The notes: a model not told the origin generated them from the sequence alone. 64,000 nucleotides of DNA from Nocardia ninae NBRC 108245 (GCF_007990755.1 NZ_BJXA01000024.1:1-64000); one strand, 5' to 3'. Positions 53,908 through 63,160 are shown, counted from the first letter of the stretch. Translations and numbers: made by a program.

Positions 53908-56276
53908 ATCATGTCCTTCGACGCCAGCCAGCGCATGGTGAACCAGCCGCACAGCACCGGCAGCCAGCAGGTGAGCACGCGGTAGAGCAGCACCGAGGGC
54001 ACCGCGATGTCCAGCGGCACGTTGAAGGCGCCCAGACCACCGATCAGCGCCGCCTCGACGGCGCCGACACCGCCGGGTGTCGGCGCCGCCGAGGCCAGCG
54101 TGCCGCCGATCATGGTGACGATGGTGACGGTGATGAACGTGGTGCCGCCGCCGAAGGCTTCCACGCTGGCCCACAGCGCACCGGCCATGCCGAGGGTGAT
54201 CGCGGCGCAGCCGAGAATGATCACCGAGAAACGCTTGGGATCGCGCGCCAGTTGGGCGAGCTCGCTGAGTACCTCCTGCAATTGCGGGCGCACCGAATTA
54301 TTCAGCCAGCGGCGCAATTTCGGCACGAACATGAAGGTGCCGATGATGCCGACGCCGACACCGGCGATCAGATACAGCACCGTGGCATCGGGCACGAAGT
54401 GCGAAAGATCCGCGGAGGTGCCCGCCGCGATGCTGAATACCGCGAGCAGGCACAGGTGCGTGATCACCTGGACCGCCTGCTGTAGCGCCACCGCCGCGGT
54501 GGCGCGCACCGTGCCGACACCACCCTTCTGCAGGAACCGGACGCTGAGGGCGAGGCCACCGACCCTGGCCGGGGTGGTCGTCGCGGCGAAGGTGTTGGCG
54601 ATCTGCATGATCACCAGGTTCTTCAGGCTCACCGCGCCGGACGCGCAGGCCCACAGCGCCGCCGCCGCACCGACATAGGTGAGGCTCGAGACGGCGAGCC
54701 CGAGCAGTGCCCACCACCAGTTGGCCGTCTTGAGCTGGGTGAAGAACGTCGGCACCGCGCTGATGAACGGGTACGCGACGTAGACGAGCCCGATCAGCAG
54801 CACCAGCTGGATGATCTGGTTGCGGGTGAACCGGGTGATCTGCTCGGCCTCGATCTTGTCCTGGCCGGTCTGCTTGCGCACCTCGTCGCGGGCGTCCGCC
54901 AGCGCGTCCTTCCAGCCGGGCACCGACTTGCGCAGCCCGGCGGGCATGGCGGACTTGGCGAGCCGGCTCGCCGCGGCGATGACCGGCTCCTTGCCCAGGG
55001 ATTCGATGGCCGCGGCCACCGCGGGCTCCTTGCCGAAGATCGCCGTGGTGGACACCAGCAACTGGGCGATATCGGATTGTTGCTGCTTGTCCGAGGCGCC
55101 GTATTCGGCGTTGGCGAAGCCGCCGAACAGCGTGGTGCCGTTGTCGATTCGGATCTCGGTCGGGCGCAGGTCGCCGTGCGAGATCTGACCCTGGTGCAGG
55201 GCGCCGAGCGATTTCCAGACCCCGGCCAGCTGGTCGACCGACGCTTCGCTGATCCGGGTGCCCTTGGGCATGGTGTGCGCGTGCAGCATCCAGCCGCGGT
55301 CCAGCGCCGCGACGGCGACCGGTGTGCTGCTCGCCAGGCCGAGGTCGCCGACGGCGATGGTCATCAGCGCGCGATGCTCGACGGCGCGGTGCATGGAGCC
55401 GTGCATCGCCGCGGTTTCGCTGGCGCGGAAGGTGAGCCAGCGCCAGAGCTGGCGCAGTGCGCCGAAGCTGCGCTGATTCTTGCCGTACATCTCGACGACG
55501 AGCCCGCGTTCGGGCCCGTCGATGGCGGCGGCCAGCACCAGCGGCCCGCGCCCGGCCGGATGCACCACGGTGAATCTGGTGACCGTGTGCCCGCGTCTGG
55601 CCAGCACCCGCACCGCGGCGTCGAGCGGCACCTCCAGCGCGGGCGTGCCGACGACCAGCACGATGACCGCGCCGACCAGCCAGCCGACGGCAAGGCCGAA
55701 CATCGCCCGTGCGGGCACCACGGTGCTGACTACCAAGTGGATCGGCGCGAACGCCAGCAGCAGGAACCACAGGTACCGCCGGGGCCGGTTGGGCAGCCAC
55801 GGGCTGGACACCGTGAGCACGGCCGCCAGCATCGCGATCCAGCGCGGATCGTCCAGGAATTGGGAGAGGAAGGTGTCGAGCCGATCCGGCACCTGCAGAT
55901 GCCATTTCGGCGCCGAGAGGCCCGTGCCGGTGATCGAGAGCAGCAGTCCGGCGGTGAGCCCCGCCGCCGCGTAACCGGCGAGCAGTTTCCACTGCCTGCC
56001 GATGATCAATTCGATCAGGATGGCGAACGGCAGCGCCAGAATCGCCATGCCGTAGACGAGATACACCAGATTCGATTGGTCGGGGTTCAAGAATCCGACG
56101 ATGTTGGATACCGAACGTTCCAGCGCAAGCCATTCCGGCCGGGTGATCACCGACGCCGCAATGACGATCGCCACCCACGTCGCCGCGAGCACCACGCGAA
56201 TGATGTCGCTCGTCCGCCGGATCAGCGGTTGTAGGAGGTTGCCCGTTACCGGGATTTCCCGCCCGTCGACTCGCAT
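53904..56276 (-). CDS. Membrane protein: kinase-like domain plus LPG-synthase-type (UPF0104) helices
   Basis: 790 residues. Residues 25-220 hold several membrane helices. About 225-410 is a cytoplasmic kinase-like domain: ISHGDLRPTEIRI near 364 resembles the H-G-D-L-x-P catalytic loop, but the following LFGGFANAEYG has Gly where the DFG Asp should be. About 480-785 is the lysylphosphatidylglycerol synthase/YbhN-type integral domain with FAATTTPARVGGLALSVRFL and ASAAPTPGGVGAVEAAL. No aminoacyl-transferase (DUF2156) domain is present. It could flip or move a lipid under control of the kinase-like part. Confidence 0.85.
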   Translation of the reverse strand: MRVDGREIPVTGNLLQPLIRRTSDIIRVVLAATWVAIVIAASVITRPEWLALERSVSNIVGFLNPDQSNLVYLVYGMAILALPFAILIELIIGRQWKLLAGYAAAGLTAGLLLSITGTGLSAPKWHLQVPDRLDTFLSQFLDDPRWIAMLAAVLTVSSPWLPNRPRRYLWFLLLAFAPIHLVVSTVVPARAMFGLAVGWLVGAVIVLVVGTPALEVPLDAAVRVLARRGHTVTRFTVVHPAGRGPLVLAAAIDGPERGLVVEMYGKNQRSFGALRQLWRWLTFRASETAAMHGSMHRAVEHRALMTIAVGDLGLASSTPVAVAALDRGWMLHAHTMPKGTRISEASVDQLAGVWKSLGALHQGQISHGDLRPTEIRIDNGTTLFGGFANAEYGASDKQQQSDIAQLLVSTTAIFGKEPAVAAAIESLGKEPVIAAASRLAKSAMPAGLRKSVPGWKDALADARDEVRKQTGQDKIEAEQITRFTRNQIIQLVLLIGLVYVAYPFISAVPTFFTQLKTANWWWALLGLAVSSLTYVGAAAALWACASGAVSLKNLVIMQIANTFAATTTPARVGGLALSVRFLQKGGVGTVRATAAVALQQAVQVITHLCLLAVFSIAAGTSADLSHFVPDATVLYLIAGVGVGIIGTFMFVPKLRRWLNNSVRPQLQEVLSELAQLARDPKRFSVIILGCAAITLGMAGALWASVEAFGGGTTFITVTIVTMIGGTLASAAPTPGGVGAVEAALIGGLGAFNVPLDIAVPSVLLYRVLTCWLPVLCGWFTMRWLASKDMI

Positions 56277-56521
56277 GAGCTCCTCCGCCTCTCCGCGTCT
56301 CTTGCCGGTCGTTCGGTGCGCTCAACGTACCGTCGCGGCCCGGCGGTTCACGGCATGCTGCGTTCTGGGCGTACCCGGCGAGTTACCCGTGTAGTGACGA
56401 AATCAGTTGTTTACGTCCGCCGGGGAGAATACACACCGTCGCGGCGCGGCTGCCTCGCCCGAATCGCCGCCGATCCGCGGGCCTGTGCGGTATCTCACGC
56501 CGCGCGGGGATTGAACCTGAC

Positions 56522-57448
56522 ATGAGTGTCAGATTCGAGAATCGACGCATGGACAACGAGCTCTACGACTACAGCCCGATCACCGACCGCGCCCCGATTC
56601 GCTGGCCGGACGGCGCTCGCGTCGCCTTCTATGTCGGCCTGAACGTCGAGCACTATCAGGTGGATCAGCCTTCGACGAGCATCTTCCCCGGGACCGCCGG
56701 CCTCGCCCCCGACCCGTTGAACTACGGCTGGCGCGACTACGGCCCCCGGGTGGGCATCTGGCGGTTGACCGAGATCCTGGACCGGCACCGTATTCGCGCC
56801 AGCGTGCTGCTCAATTCCGATGTGGTCGAGCACAATCCGCAGATCATCACGGCGGGCTTGGCGAGGGACTGGGCCTGGCTGGCGCACGGGAAGAACAACT
56901 CTATCTTCCAGGCTGATATGACGATCGAGCAGGAGCGCGACTACCTCACCGAGGTGGTCGAGACGATCGAGCGGGCGACCGGGCGCAGGCCGCGCGGCTG
57001 GATGGGCCCGGCGCTCACCGAGACCTTTCACACCCCGGCGCTGCTGGCCGAGCTCGGCCTGAGCTACGTGCTCGACTGGACCAACGACGACCAGCCCTAT
57101 CGGCTGAATGTGCCCGGGATGCTGAGCGTTCCGTACACGGTCGAGCTGAACGACAACACCCTGTTCCTCGGCAAGGGGACCAGCGGCCCCGACTTCGTGC
57201 GGATCGTGCGGGACCAACTCGACCAGCTCTACGCGGAGTCGGCCGACAGTGGCCGGGTTATGGCGCTCGCGCTGCACCCCTTCGTCATCGGGCAGGCGTT
57301 CCGGGCCAAGTATCTGGATCAGGCGCTGGAGTACGTGGTGAACCATCCCGGCGTGTGGTCGACCACCACCGACGACATCGCCGCGCACTTCGCGGGCGCG
57401 TCACCCCTTGCTGAATCCGCGCGGGCCGAAGACGATCAGGTCAGTTAG
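56522..57448 (+). CDS. Polysaccharide deacetylase/PuuE-like protein
   Basis: 308 residues from ATG 56522 (ATG 56549 is an in-frame alternative). The NodB-like barrel is recognised from RVAFYVGLNVEHY, DYGPRVGIWRLTEILDRHRIRASVLLNSDVVE, WAWLAHGKNN and GWMGPALTETFHTPALLAELGLSYVLDW. It resembles PuuE (cofactor-independent allantoinase) and other amide hydrolases acting on small substrates rather than chitin deacetylases. No signal peptide, so cytoplasmic. Substrate not assigned. Confidence 0.85.
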   Translation: MSVRFENRRMDNELYDYSPITDRAPIRWPDGARVAFYVGLNVEHYQVDQPSTSIFPGTAGLAPDPLNYGWRDYGPRVGIWRLTEILDRHRIRASVLLNSDVVEHNPQIITAGLARDWAWLAHGKNNSIFQADMTIEQERDYLTEVVETIERATGRRPRGWMGPALTETFHTPALLAELGLSYVLDWTNDDQPYRLNVPGMLSVPYTVELNDNTLFLGKGTSGPDFVRIVRDQLDQLYAESADSGRVMALALHPFVIGQAFRAKYLDQALEYVVNHPGVWSTTTDDIAAHFAGASPLAESARAEDDQVS

Positions 57449-57525
57449 GCGTACCTGCGGCCGTACCAGGCCGGGGATCGACTACGTCCGGCTGCTCGCG
57501 TTTGGCCGATGTTCAGGAGGCAGGG

Positions 57526-58371
57526 ATGGCTGTGCAGGACCAGGATCTGACAGGGAAGACCGTGGTGGTGACCGGTGCGAGCTCCGGTATCGGCGCCGAG
57601 GCGGCGGCGACATTGGCCGCCCGCGGCGCCACCGTCGCGGTGGTCGGCCGGTCACCGGAGCGGACGGCCGAGGTGGCGGCCAAGGCGGGTGCGGAGCCCT
57701 TCCTCGCCGACTTCGCCCGGTTCGACGAGGTACGCAAACTCGCCGACCAGCTGCTCGACCGCTATCCGCGCATCGACGTGCTCGCCAACAACGCGGGCGG
57801 TTCCTGGCCGAAGCGGACCGCCACCGACGACGGCAACGAGCTGACCTTCCAGGTCAATCACCTGTCCCCGTTCCTGCTGACCAGCCTGCTGCTGGACCGG
57901 CTCGTGCAGTCGCAGGCGCGGGTGATCAACACCGCCAGCATGACCTACCGGATGGCGAAGCTGAACCTCGACACCGTCAACGCGACCACCGGGTCGTTCA
58001 ACCAGATGGGCGCCTACGCGGCGTCGAAGCTGGCGAACATCGTGTTCACCCGGGAATTGGCGCGCCGCACCGCTGGCACCGGTCTGGTCACCGCCGCGTT
58101 CCACCCCGGCGCGGTAGCCACCCATGTGTACGACAACGCGCCGCTCGGCCTCGGCGCGCTCATCCGGTCCCCGCTGGCCAAACCGTTCTTCATCAATCCG
58201 AAGAAGGGCTCGGAACCGTTGGTGCACTTGGCAACCACCGCCGACGACATCAACGGGCACTACTTCCACCGGCTCGAGCTGGAGCCGCCGAGCAACAAGC
58301 AGGCGGTGGATCAGGCGCTCGCGCAACAGCTGTGGGAGCTGTCCGAGCGGGTCACCGGCGCGTCCCGGTAG
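57526..58371 (+). CDS. Short-chain dehydrogenase/reductase
   Basis: 281 residues from ATG 57526 with AGGAGG upstream (an in-frame start at 57502 is less good). TGASSGIGAEAAATLA (NAD(P) binding), NNAGG, catalytic Ser in NTASM and YAASK. The sequence type (long C-terminal part with FHPGAVATHVYDNAP and FINPKKGSEPLVHLA) is that of WWOX/retinol-dehydrogenase-like SDRs acting on lipophilic alcohols. Convergent with a second SDR gene 3 bp away. Confidence 0.92.
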   Translation: MAVQDQDLTGKTVVVTGASSGIGAEAAATLAARGATVAVVGRSPERTAEVAAKAGAEPFLADFARFDEVRKLADQLLDRYPRIDVLANNAGGSWPKRTATDDGNELTFQVNHLSPFLLTSLLLDRLVQSQARVINTASMTYRMAKLNLDTVNATTGSFNQMGAYAASKLANIVFTRELARRTAGTGLVTAAFHPGAVATHVYDNAPLGLGALIRSPLAKPFFINPKKGSEPLVHLATTADDINGHYFHRLELEPPSNKQAVDQALAQQLWELSERVTGASR

Positions 58372-58374
58372 CGG

Positions 58375-59145
58375 TTACTGTTCGGCCTCGGCGAGCTGGG
58401 CGGGCGCGCCGTCCGGCCCGCTCGGCTCCGCGCCGATGCCGAACACCCCGCCGGTGAAGCTGCCGCCGTCGAGTTCGATGATCGCCTGCGCGACCTGCTC
58501 GGTGGGTACCACTGCGGGAAAAGAGTTGGGCGCGATGGCATTCGCGCGCACCCCGAACTCCGCGAATTCGTCGGCGATATTCCGGGTCAGCTGGTTGAGC
58601 GCCGCCTTCGACGCGGAGTACAGCGTCTGCCCGGGATACACCTCCGAGCCGGAGATGCTGGAGACGTTGACGATGTTCCGGTTCGCCGCGCGGTTCTCGG
58701 CGCCGGTGTGCAGCCAGCTGCGCTGGGCCAGCCGGGCTGCGAACCGCAGCGGCACCGCGACATTCAAGGTGAAGTGCGGATCGAACTGCTCCAGCGAAGC
58801 GTCACCGTCGACGATGCCGCGCGGCTGCAACTGGACGTGCGCGGCATTGTTGACCAGCAGGTCGACCTTGCCGTACCGGGCGAGCGCGAGATCGACCACC
58901 CGCTCCACCTCGCCCGGTACGGTGAGATCGGCGCGGACCACGAAGACTCGCGAATTGTTCTCCGGCACCGGCTTTTCCGGCTCCAGCGGGTCGACGAACG
59001 ACTCCAGCTGCGAGGGCACCGCGGGCGTGCGGGTGCGGCAGACCGCGACGATGTCGTACTCGGTGTAATAGGAGCGGCAGAACACGTTGCCGAGCGTGCC
59101 GCCCGCGCCCGTGATCAGGCAGACCCGGCGTTCACCAGTAGACAA
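58375..59145 (-). CDS. Short-chain dehydrogenase/reductase paired with a 2OG oxygenase
   Basis: 256 residues. TGAGGTLGNVF cofactor loop, LLVNNAAHVQ, VSSISGSE (Ser) and YSASK. The first 14 bases overlap the end of the 2OG oxygenase gene, so the two are co-translated. It most likely oxidises or reduces the product of that hydroxylase in a small dedicated pathway. An insertion around residues 40-62 (VPSQLESFVDPLEPEKPVPE) is unusual for a classical SDR. Confidence 0.9.
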   Translation of the reverse strand: MSTGERRVCLITGAGGTLGNVFCRSYYTEYDIVAVCRTRTPAVPSQLESFVDPLEPEKPVPENNSRVFVVRADLTVPGEVERVVDLALARYGKVDLLVNNAAHVQLQPRGIVDGDASLEQFDPHFTLNVAVPLRFAARLAQRSWLHTGAENRAANRNIVNVSSISGSEVYPGQTLYSASKAALNQLTRNIADEFAEFGVRANAIAPNSFPAVVPTEQVAQAIIELDGGSFTGGVFGIGAEPSGPDGAPAQLAEAEQ

Positions 59146-59932
59146 TCTTGTCCCCTCCCCAGCGGGCCACCGCGTCGTCTTTGGTCCGGTGCACCCACAT
59201 CACCACGCTGTTGCGGTCCTTGATGTTGCCGCCGGCGAAGGTGTGCCAGGTGCGCGGCGTGACTTCGAACAGGATCAGCGAATTATCCAGTGGCGGAATC
59301 AGTGTCAGCTCCGGCAGCTTCTCACCATCGGAAAGGTTGTTGTAGAGCGCGGTTTCGCCGCCGTCGCCCGGCTGCCATTCGGGGTTGCCGAAGTAGAACA
59401 GCACAGCCACCGCGCGGATCGACTCGCGGGCGAGCACCCCGGCTTCACGCTGGCCGGACTTGATGTCTACCGAGTCGGCCGGCAGCCGCACCTCGTCGGG
59501 GCTCGGCGGCTCGCCGGGGAACCACGCGGGATTGAGGTCGTTGTGCGGCCACCCGTACGGGGCACCCGGCGCGTGATGATGCACCGACCCTTCGACGTCA
59601 CCGGTCGCGGTGACGCCGGCGATCCCCGCGACCAGGTCGTGCCATTCCCGGGAGGCGAACACATCGAACGCGGTGCCCCGCAGATTGGCCAGGCGGATCC
59701 CGTCGGCGCTGTAGTTCGCCGCCACCTGCTGGAACAGGTCGGGGCTTTCGCGACGCACCCGGGCCAGGTCCTCGCTCATCCGCGCGAAATACTCCGGTAC
59801 GAACACGTCGCGGGCGTACACATGCGGGAACGGGTCGCTACGCCGGATCCAGCGCCGATGGGCGAACAGATCCGCGAAGCGCTTCGGGCGCGCCTGCGCC
59901 TCCAGTACCGATTCGGTTGTCACACCACTCAC
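59132..59932 (-). CDS. 2-oxoglutarate/Fe(II)-dependent oxygenase
   Basis: 266 residues. Double-stranded beta-helix with the H-x-D pair in GWPHNDLNP (about 130-132), the distal His in VTPRTWHTFAGG and the Arg for 2-oxoglutarate in DRNSVVMWVHR. It is of the prolyl-4-hydroxylase-like soluble family (2OG-FeII_Oxy_3). An extra loop near HHHAPGAPY looks like a substrate lid. First gene of a two-gene unit with an SDR. Probably involved in modification of an amino acid or specialised metabolite. Confidence 0.88.
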   Translation of the reverse strand: MSGVTTESVLEAQARPKRFADLFAHRRWIRRSDPFPHVYARDVFVPEYFARMSEDLARVRRESPDLFQQVAANYSADGIRLANLRGTAFDVFASREWHDLVAGIAGVTATGDVEGSVHHHAPGAPYGWPHNDLNPAWFPGEPPSPDEVRLPADSVDIKSGQREAGVLARESIRAVAVLFYFGNPEWQPGDGGETALYNNLSDGEKLPELTLIPPLDNSLILFEVTPRTWHTFAGGNIKDRNSVVMWVHRTKDDAVARWGGDKIVYW

Positions 59933-60126
59933 TCCCTCCCGGTCGAACCACTCGCGATCATATTGCGCGGTGCACGCCCTCGCCGCTGGTGTTCGTTTTG
60001 TGCGCGGGTGGGCGGGTGGTGCGCATCGGTGGGAGTGGTCGGGCCAGGAAGGCCCGCCTGCGGTCCGATTTCCGGCAACCCCTCGTGTTCCGGAAGTCCG
60101 CGACCGCGCCGGTCAGGCCGTGCCGG

Positions 60127-60513
60127 TCACCATGCGTGCGTGCCGGACTGTTCGACCGGCCGGGCGCCGGAGAAACGTGCCGCGAGGAAAGCGAGGTAGG
60201 CGATGAAGCCCACCGACCCGAGCGGCCTGCTCCGCCGGAAGGTGATGGCCAGTCCCAGTACTACTTCGGTGAGCCCGTTGCGATAGGTCCAGCGGCGGGT
60301 GGCGCGGGGAAATGCGCGCGCGGTCAGCGGATCGAAGGCCTGCGGCGCCGTGAAATGTGCCGCGCCGGTACCGGCGAGTCCGAGTCCGAAAGCCCGCGCG
60401 CGCAAGCTGTCCGGCGTCCGTGCCGGGAGCACGGCAGGATTCTGCGGCGGACTCCCCGCCGCGAGCGCTCGGGTCGACTTGCGGCGCTTACGACGGCCGA
60501 TGATTCTGCCCAT
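60127..60513 (-). CDS. Small membrane protein of the AarF locus
   Basis: 128 residues: basic N-terminus (MGRIIGRRKRRKSTRAL) and three or four hydrophobic helices with FGLGLAGTGAAHFTAPQAFDPLTARAFP, YRNGLTEVVLGLAITFRR and LGSVGFIAYLAFLAARFSG. The GAAHF..P layout recalls DoxX-like small membrane proteins. A perfect CTGTC-N3-GACAG motif at 60627-60639 lies 113 bp upstream, the same element found at the AarF and GntR genes. Confidence 0.75.
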   Translation of the reverse strand: MGRIIGRRKRRKSTRALAAGSPPQNPAVLPARTPDSLRARAFGLGLAGTGAAHFTAPQAFDPLTARAFPRATRRWTYRNGLTEVVLGLAITFRRSRPLGSVGFIAYLAFLAARFSGARPVEQSGTHAW

Positions 60514-60626
60514 GCTTCTCCTCGGTAGGCCTAGGTGCGGACGCTCAGCCAGCGGCTGCGGAAGAACTCGGCTGGCTGCCGACGGACTCCCTGCACAACT
60601 GAGGGGTAATTATCCGAACCCTAGCA

Positions 60627-60639
60627 CTGTCTGGGACAG
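60627..60639. promoter_or_regulatory. Palindromic motif CTGTCTGGGACAG
   Basis: A perfect CTGTC/GACAG palindrome with TGG between, in the promoter region of the small membrane gene. Related copies stand at 62218, 62242 and 63148 next to the GntR and both AarF-type genes. Confidence 0.65.
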
Positions 60640-60685
60640 CATGTCTCGGTAGGTGTCGTACCTTGCCCGTGGGGGACGGCCCGGC

Positions 60686-62176
60686 TCAGCCGACCGACAT
60701 CTGGCGATTCGCGGCCTGGGCCCGCTGCTCGCGGACTGCGGCCAAGTCCACCGGCCGGTCCGGGTCGGGATCCTCGAGCGTGCCGAGCGCCTCGGCCAGC
60801 ATCGGCATCCAGCGCAGGATCTCCTCGCGGTACGGCCCCTCCGTCTCCAGCTGGCTCAGCACCCCGACCAGCGTGAGCGCGGCCCGCGCGAACGGCGTGA
60901 AGTAGGCGGGCATCGTCATCTCGCGCACCACATTCGACAGCCGCGGATTGGTGGTGCGCAGCACCTGTTTGCGCAGCCACGGCGTCGTCATCCGATAGGT
61001 TGCGTGCTTGAACGGCTCACTGCACGGTTCGACAACGGCGTAGAGCGCGTCGCTGTCGAACGCGCGTCCGAAGGTAACGAAGCCGTGCCGCCGGGTCGCC
61101 GCTTCCAGCTGCTCGGGTCCGCCGCCGGTGAAGAAGGCCTTGCAGTAGTCGATCGCCAGTTCCTCGAAACCCTCGGGCGGCCAGGCACAGCAGGCCCCGA
61201 AGTCGACCACGCCGAGCCGTCCGTCGGGCAGTACGCGGAAGTTGCCGGGATGCGGATCGGCATAGAGCAGCCCGTGCCGTCCCCAGCCGGAGGTGACGAA
61301 ACGAACCATGAGCATGCCGACCCGATCGCGCTCGTCCTGCGCGCCGGTGGCCACGATCCTGGTGAGCGGGGTGCCCTCGACCCACTCGGTGATCAGCACG
61401 TCGCCGCACTGCGCGACCACCTCGGGGACGTAGAAGTCCGGGTCGTCCGCGTAGGCCACGGCGAAGGCGCGCTGATACTCGGCCTCGGCCGCGTAGTCCA
61501 GTTCCTCCCGGACGCAGTCGCAGATCGCCTCGGTGACCGCCTTGACGTCGGCGCCGGGCAGGAAGACGGTGGCCAGATGCGAGATCCGGCGCAGCTGCTC
61601 CAGATCGCCCTCCACCGCCTGGCGGCCGCCGGGGTACATCACCTTGACCGCGACCGCCCTGCCGTCGTGCCACACCGCGCGGTGTACCTGGCCGAGCGAG
61701 GCCGCGGCCGCCCGTCGATCGTCGAATTCCCGGAAGCTGTCGCGCCAGTCCGCACCCATGCTGGCCGCGATGGCCTCGTGCACCGTCCGCGGCAGCATGG
61801 CGGGGGCCGCGTCCTGCAGCTGGCTCAGCGCGATCCGATACGGCTCGGCGAGCTCCGGCGGCAGCGCCAGTTCGTAAATCGCAAGCAGCTGACCGAGTTT
61901 CGCGGCGCAGCCCTTCAACTCGCCGAGCACCTCGAACATGTGCTGGGCGGTGCGCAATTGGATGTCTCGATTGACTTCTTCGGACGATCTGCCGAGGGCG
62001 CGTTTACCGACGCCCGCGGCCTGCCGACCGGCGAAGGCCAAGGGCAGTGCGGCGAGCTTCGCATTGCGAACAGCGGTGCGAACTGGGGGTTTGCCGTCGG
62101 ACCTCGACGCGAAAAGGCGCGAGCGCTTGCTCGTTGAACCCTCGTCTGAACTGTCGCCGCTGCGCCGGATCGCCAT
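60686..62176 (-). CDS. ABC1/AarF/UbiB-family atypical kinase
   Basis: 496 residues. ABC1 hallmarks are present: the KxGQ motif (CAAKLGQLLA), ALSQLQDAAPAM, the Ala-rich nucleotide loop AAAASLGQVHRA, VKVMYPG (Lys), YADPHPGNF (catalytic loop) and VVDFGACC (metal). Bacterial UbiB-type proteins act in isoprenoid-quinone or lipid transport and have ATPase activity. It is divergent from a GntR regulator with two copies of the CTGTC-N3-GACAG motif between. Confidence 0.93.
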   Translation of the reverse strand: MAIRRSGDSSDEGSTSKRSRLFASRSDGKPPVRTAVRNAKLAALPLAFAGRQAAGVGKRALGRSSEEVNRDIQLRTAQHMFEVLGELKGCAAKLGQLLAIYELALPPELAEPYRIALSQLQDAAPAMLPRTVHEAIAASMGADWRDSFREFDDRRAAAASLGQVHRAVWHDGRAVAVKVMYPGGRQAVEGDLEQLRRISHLATVFLPGADVKAVTEAICDCVREELDYAAEAEYQRAFAVAYADDPDFYVPEVVAQCGDVLITEWVEGTPLTRIVATGAQDERDRVGMLMVRFVTSGWGRHGLLYADPHPGNFRVLPDGRLGVVDFGACCAWPPEGFEELAIDYCKAFFTGGGPEQLEAATRRHGFVTFGRAFDSDALYAVVEPCSEPFKHATYRMTTPWLRKQVLRTTNPRLSNVVREMTMPAYFTPFARAALTLVGVLSQLETEGPYREEILRWMPMLAEALGTLEDPDPDRPVDLAAVREQRAQAANRQMSVG

Positions 62177-62217
62177 GACTCACCTCACACTGTGCGCCGA
62201 CCAGTGTTACACACGTG

Positions 62218-62254
62218 CAGTCTGGCACAGTAGGCCTTAGACTGTCTGGGACGT
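62218..62254. promoter_or_regulatory. Two copies of the CTGTC-N3-GACAG motif between AarF and GntR genes
   Basis: CAGTCTGGCACAG (62218-62230) and CTGTCTGGGACGT (62242-62254), each with two changes from CTGTCTGGGACAG and 24 bp apart. They stand within 45 and 65 bp of the start codons on both sides. Confidence 0.7.
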
Positions 62255-62282
62255 ATTCGAACGTAGTCGAAAGGTGACTTCG

Positions 62283-63059
62283 ATGGGATCCCAGACGGTA
62301 GTCGCCGACGTTGCCGATGAGTTGGCACGCCGGGTTGCCGCGGGGGAGTATCAGCCGGGGGATCTCATGCCGTCCGTGCGGCAGGTGGCCGAGGAGTTCG
62401 ACATGAACCGGGCGACCGCGCAGCTGACGCTGGGACGGCTGGAGACGAACGGATTCGTCGAGGCGCGCCGCGGCAAGGGTTTCACCATCCGCGATGTCCG
62501 CGAGGCCGGTGGCGTCGATGTGTATCGGCAGCTGTTCCGGTTCTCGATTCCGATGCCAGACGTCGCGACCGAGATGTTCCGCGACATCGTCGATGTCGAG
62601 CGCGGCATCGTGATGGAGACGCTGCTCGCCTACACCGGCAGCGAGCAGGCGATCGATCAGACCGTCCTCAAGGCGGAGATCGACAAGCTGGAAGCCATTG
62701 CCCGCCAGGATGATCCGGACCTGCGCCAGATTCTGGCCATCGAGGTCGGGCTGGTCCGCAGGCTGCTCACGGCGCTCGGGCTCACCATGCAGCGGGCCAT
62801 CATGAACTCGGTCGGCGAGATGGTGCTCGAGGTGCCGGAGGCGGTCGAGGCGTTCTTCGCGGGCGCACCGGATCTGCACGTGCTGGTCTGGCGGGCGCTC
62901 GCGGCGGTGTGGGACTCCGGTTCCGGGCCGTCCGACGCGCAGGTCGCGCTGTTCGAGGATCTGTTCGGGATGTACCACGAGCGGGTGATCCTGCGCTTCG
63001 ACGAGCTGGTGGGCGCGGCGCACGGGCACGCCGACAACGGGCACGCGGCGACCGCCTGA
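62283..63059 (+). CDS. GntR-family transcriptional regulator
   Basis: 258 residues from ATG 62283 with AAAGGTGA six bases upstream; a GTG at 62274 is possible. The N-terminal winged helix is GntR type (LARRVAAGEYQPGDLMPSVRQVAEEFDMNRATAQLTLGRLETNGFVEARRGKG). The C-terminal all-helical domain (residues about 80-240) resembles FCD/FadR-like effector domains, but the metal-ligand His pattern is not obvious. Likely binds the shared motif and controls itself and both flanking AarF-type genes. Confidence 0.9.
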   Translation: MGSQTVVADVADELARRVAAGEYQPGDLMPSVRQVAEEFDMNRATAQLTLGRLETNGFVEARRGKGFTIRDVREAGGVDVYRQLFRFSIPMPDVATEMFRDIVDVERGIVMETLLAYTGSEQAIDQTVLKAEIDKLEAIARQDDPDLRQILAIEVGLVRRLLTALGLTMQRAIMNSVGEMVLEVPEAVEAFFAGAPDLHVLVWRALAAVWDSGSGPSDAQVALFEDLFGMYHERVILRFDELVGAAHGHADNGHAATA

Positions 63060-63147
63060 CGGCGTCTTCCCCGCCCGCAGTCCCGATCTCCCTTGCTGTT
63101 CCGCCCGGCCGATGCGACTCGTGCGGCCGTATTGCCCCATTGCCTCA

Positions 63148-63160
63148 CTGTCCCAGACGG
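63148..63160. promoter_or_regulatory. Motif copy upstream of the second AarF gene
   Basis: CTGTCCCAGACGG, reverse orientation of CTGTCTGGGACAG with one change, 36 bp before the ATG of the second AarF-type gene. Confidence 0.7.

Noticed and set aside
54298-56325. 675-codon second frame on the minus strand inside the 790-residue membrane protein gene
   Set aside because: Frame-shifted shadow without hydrophobic segments or motifs.
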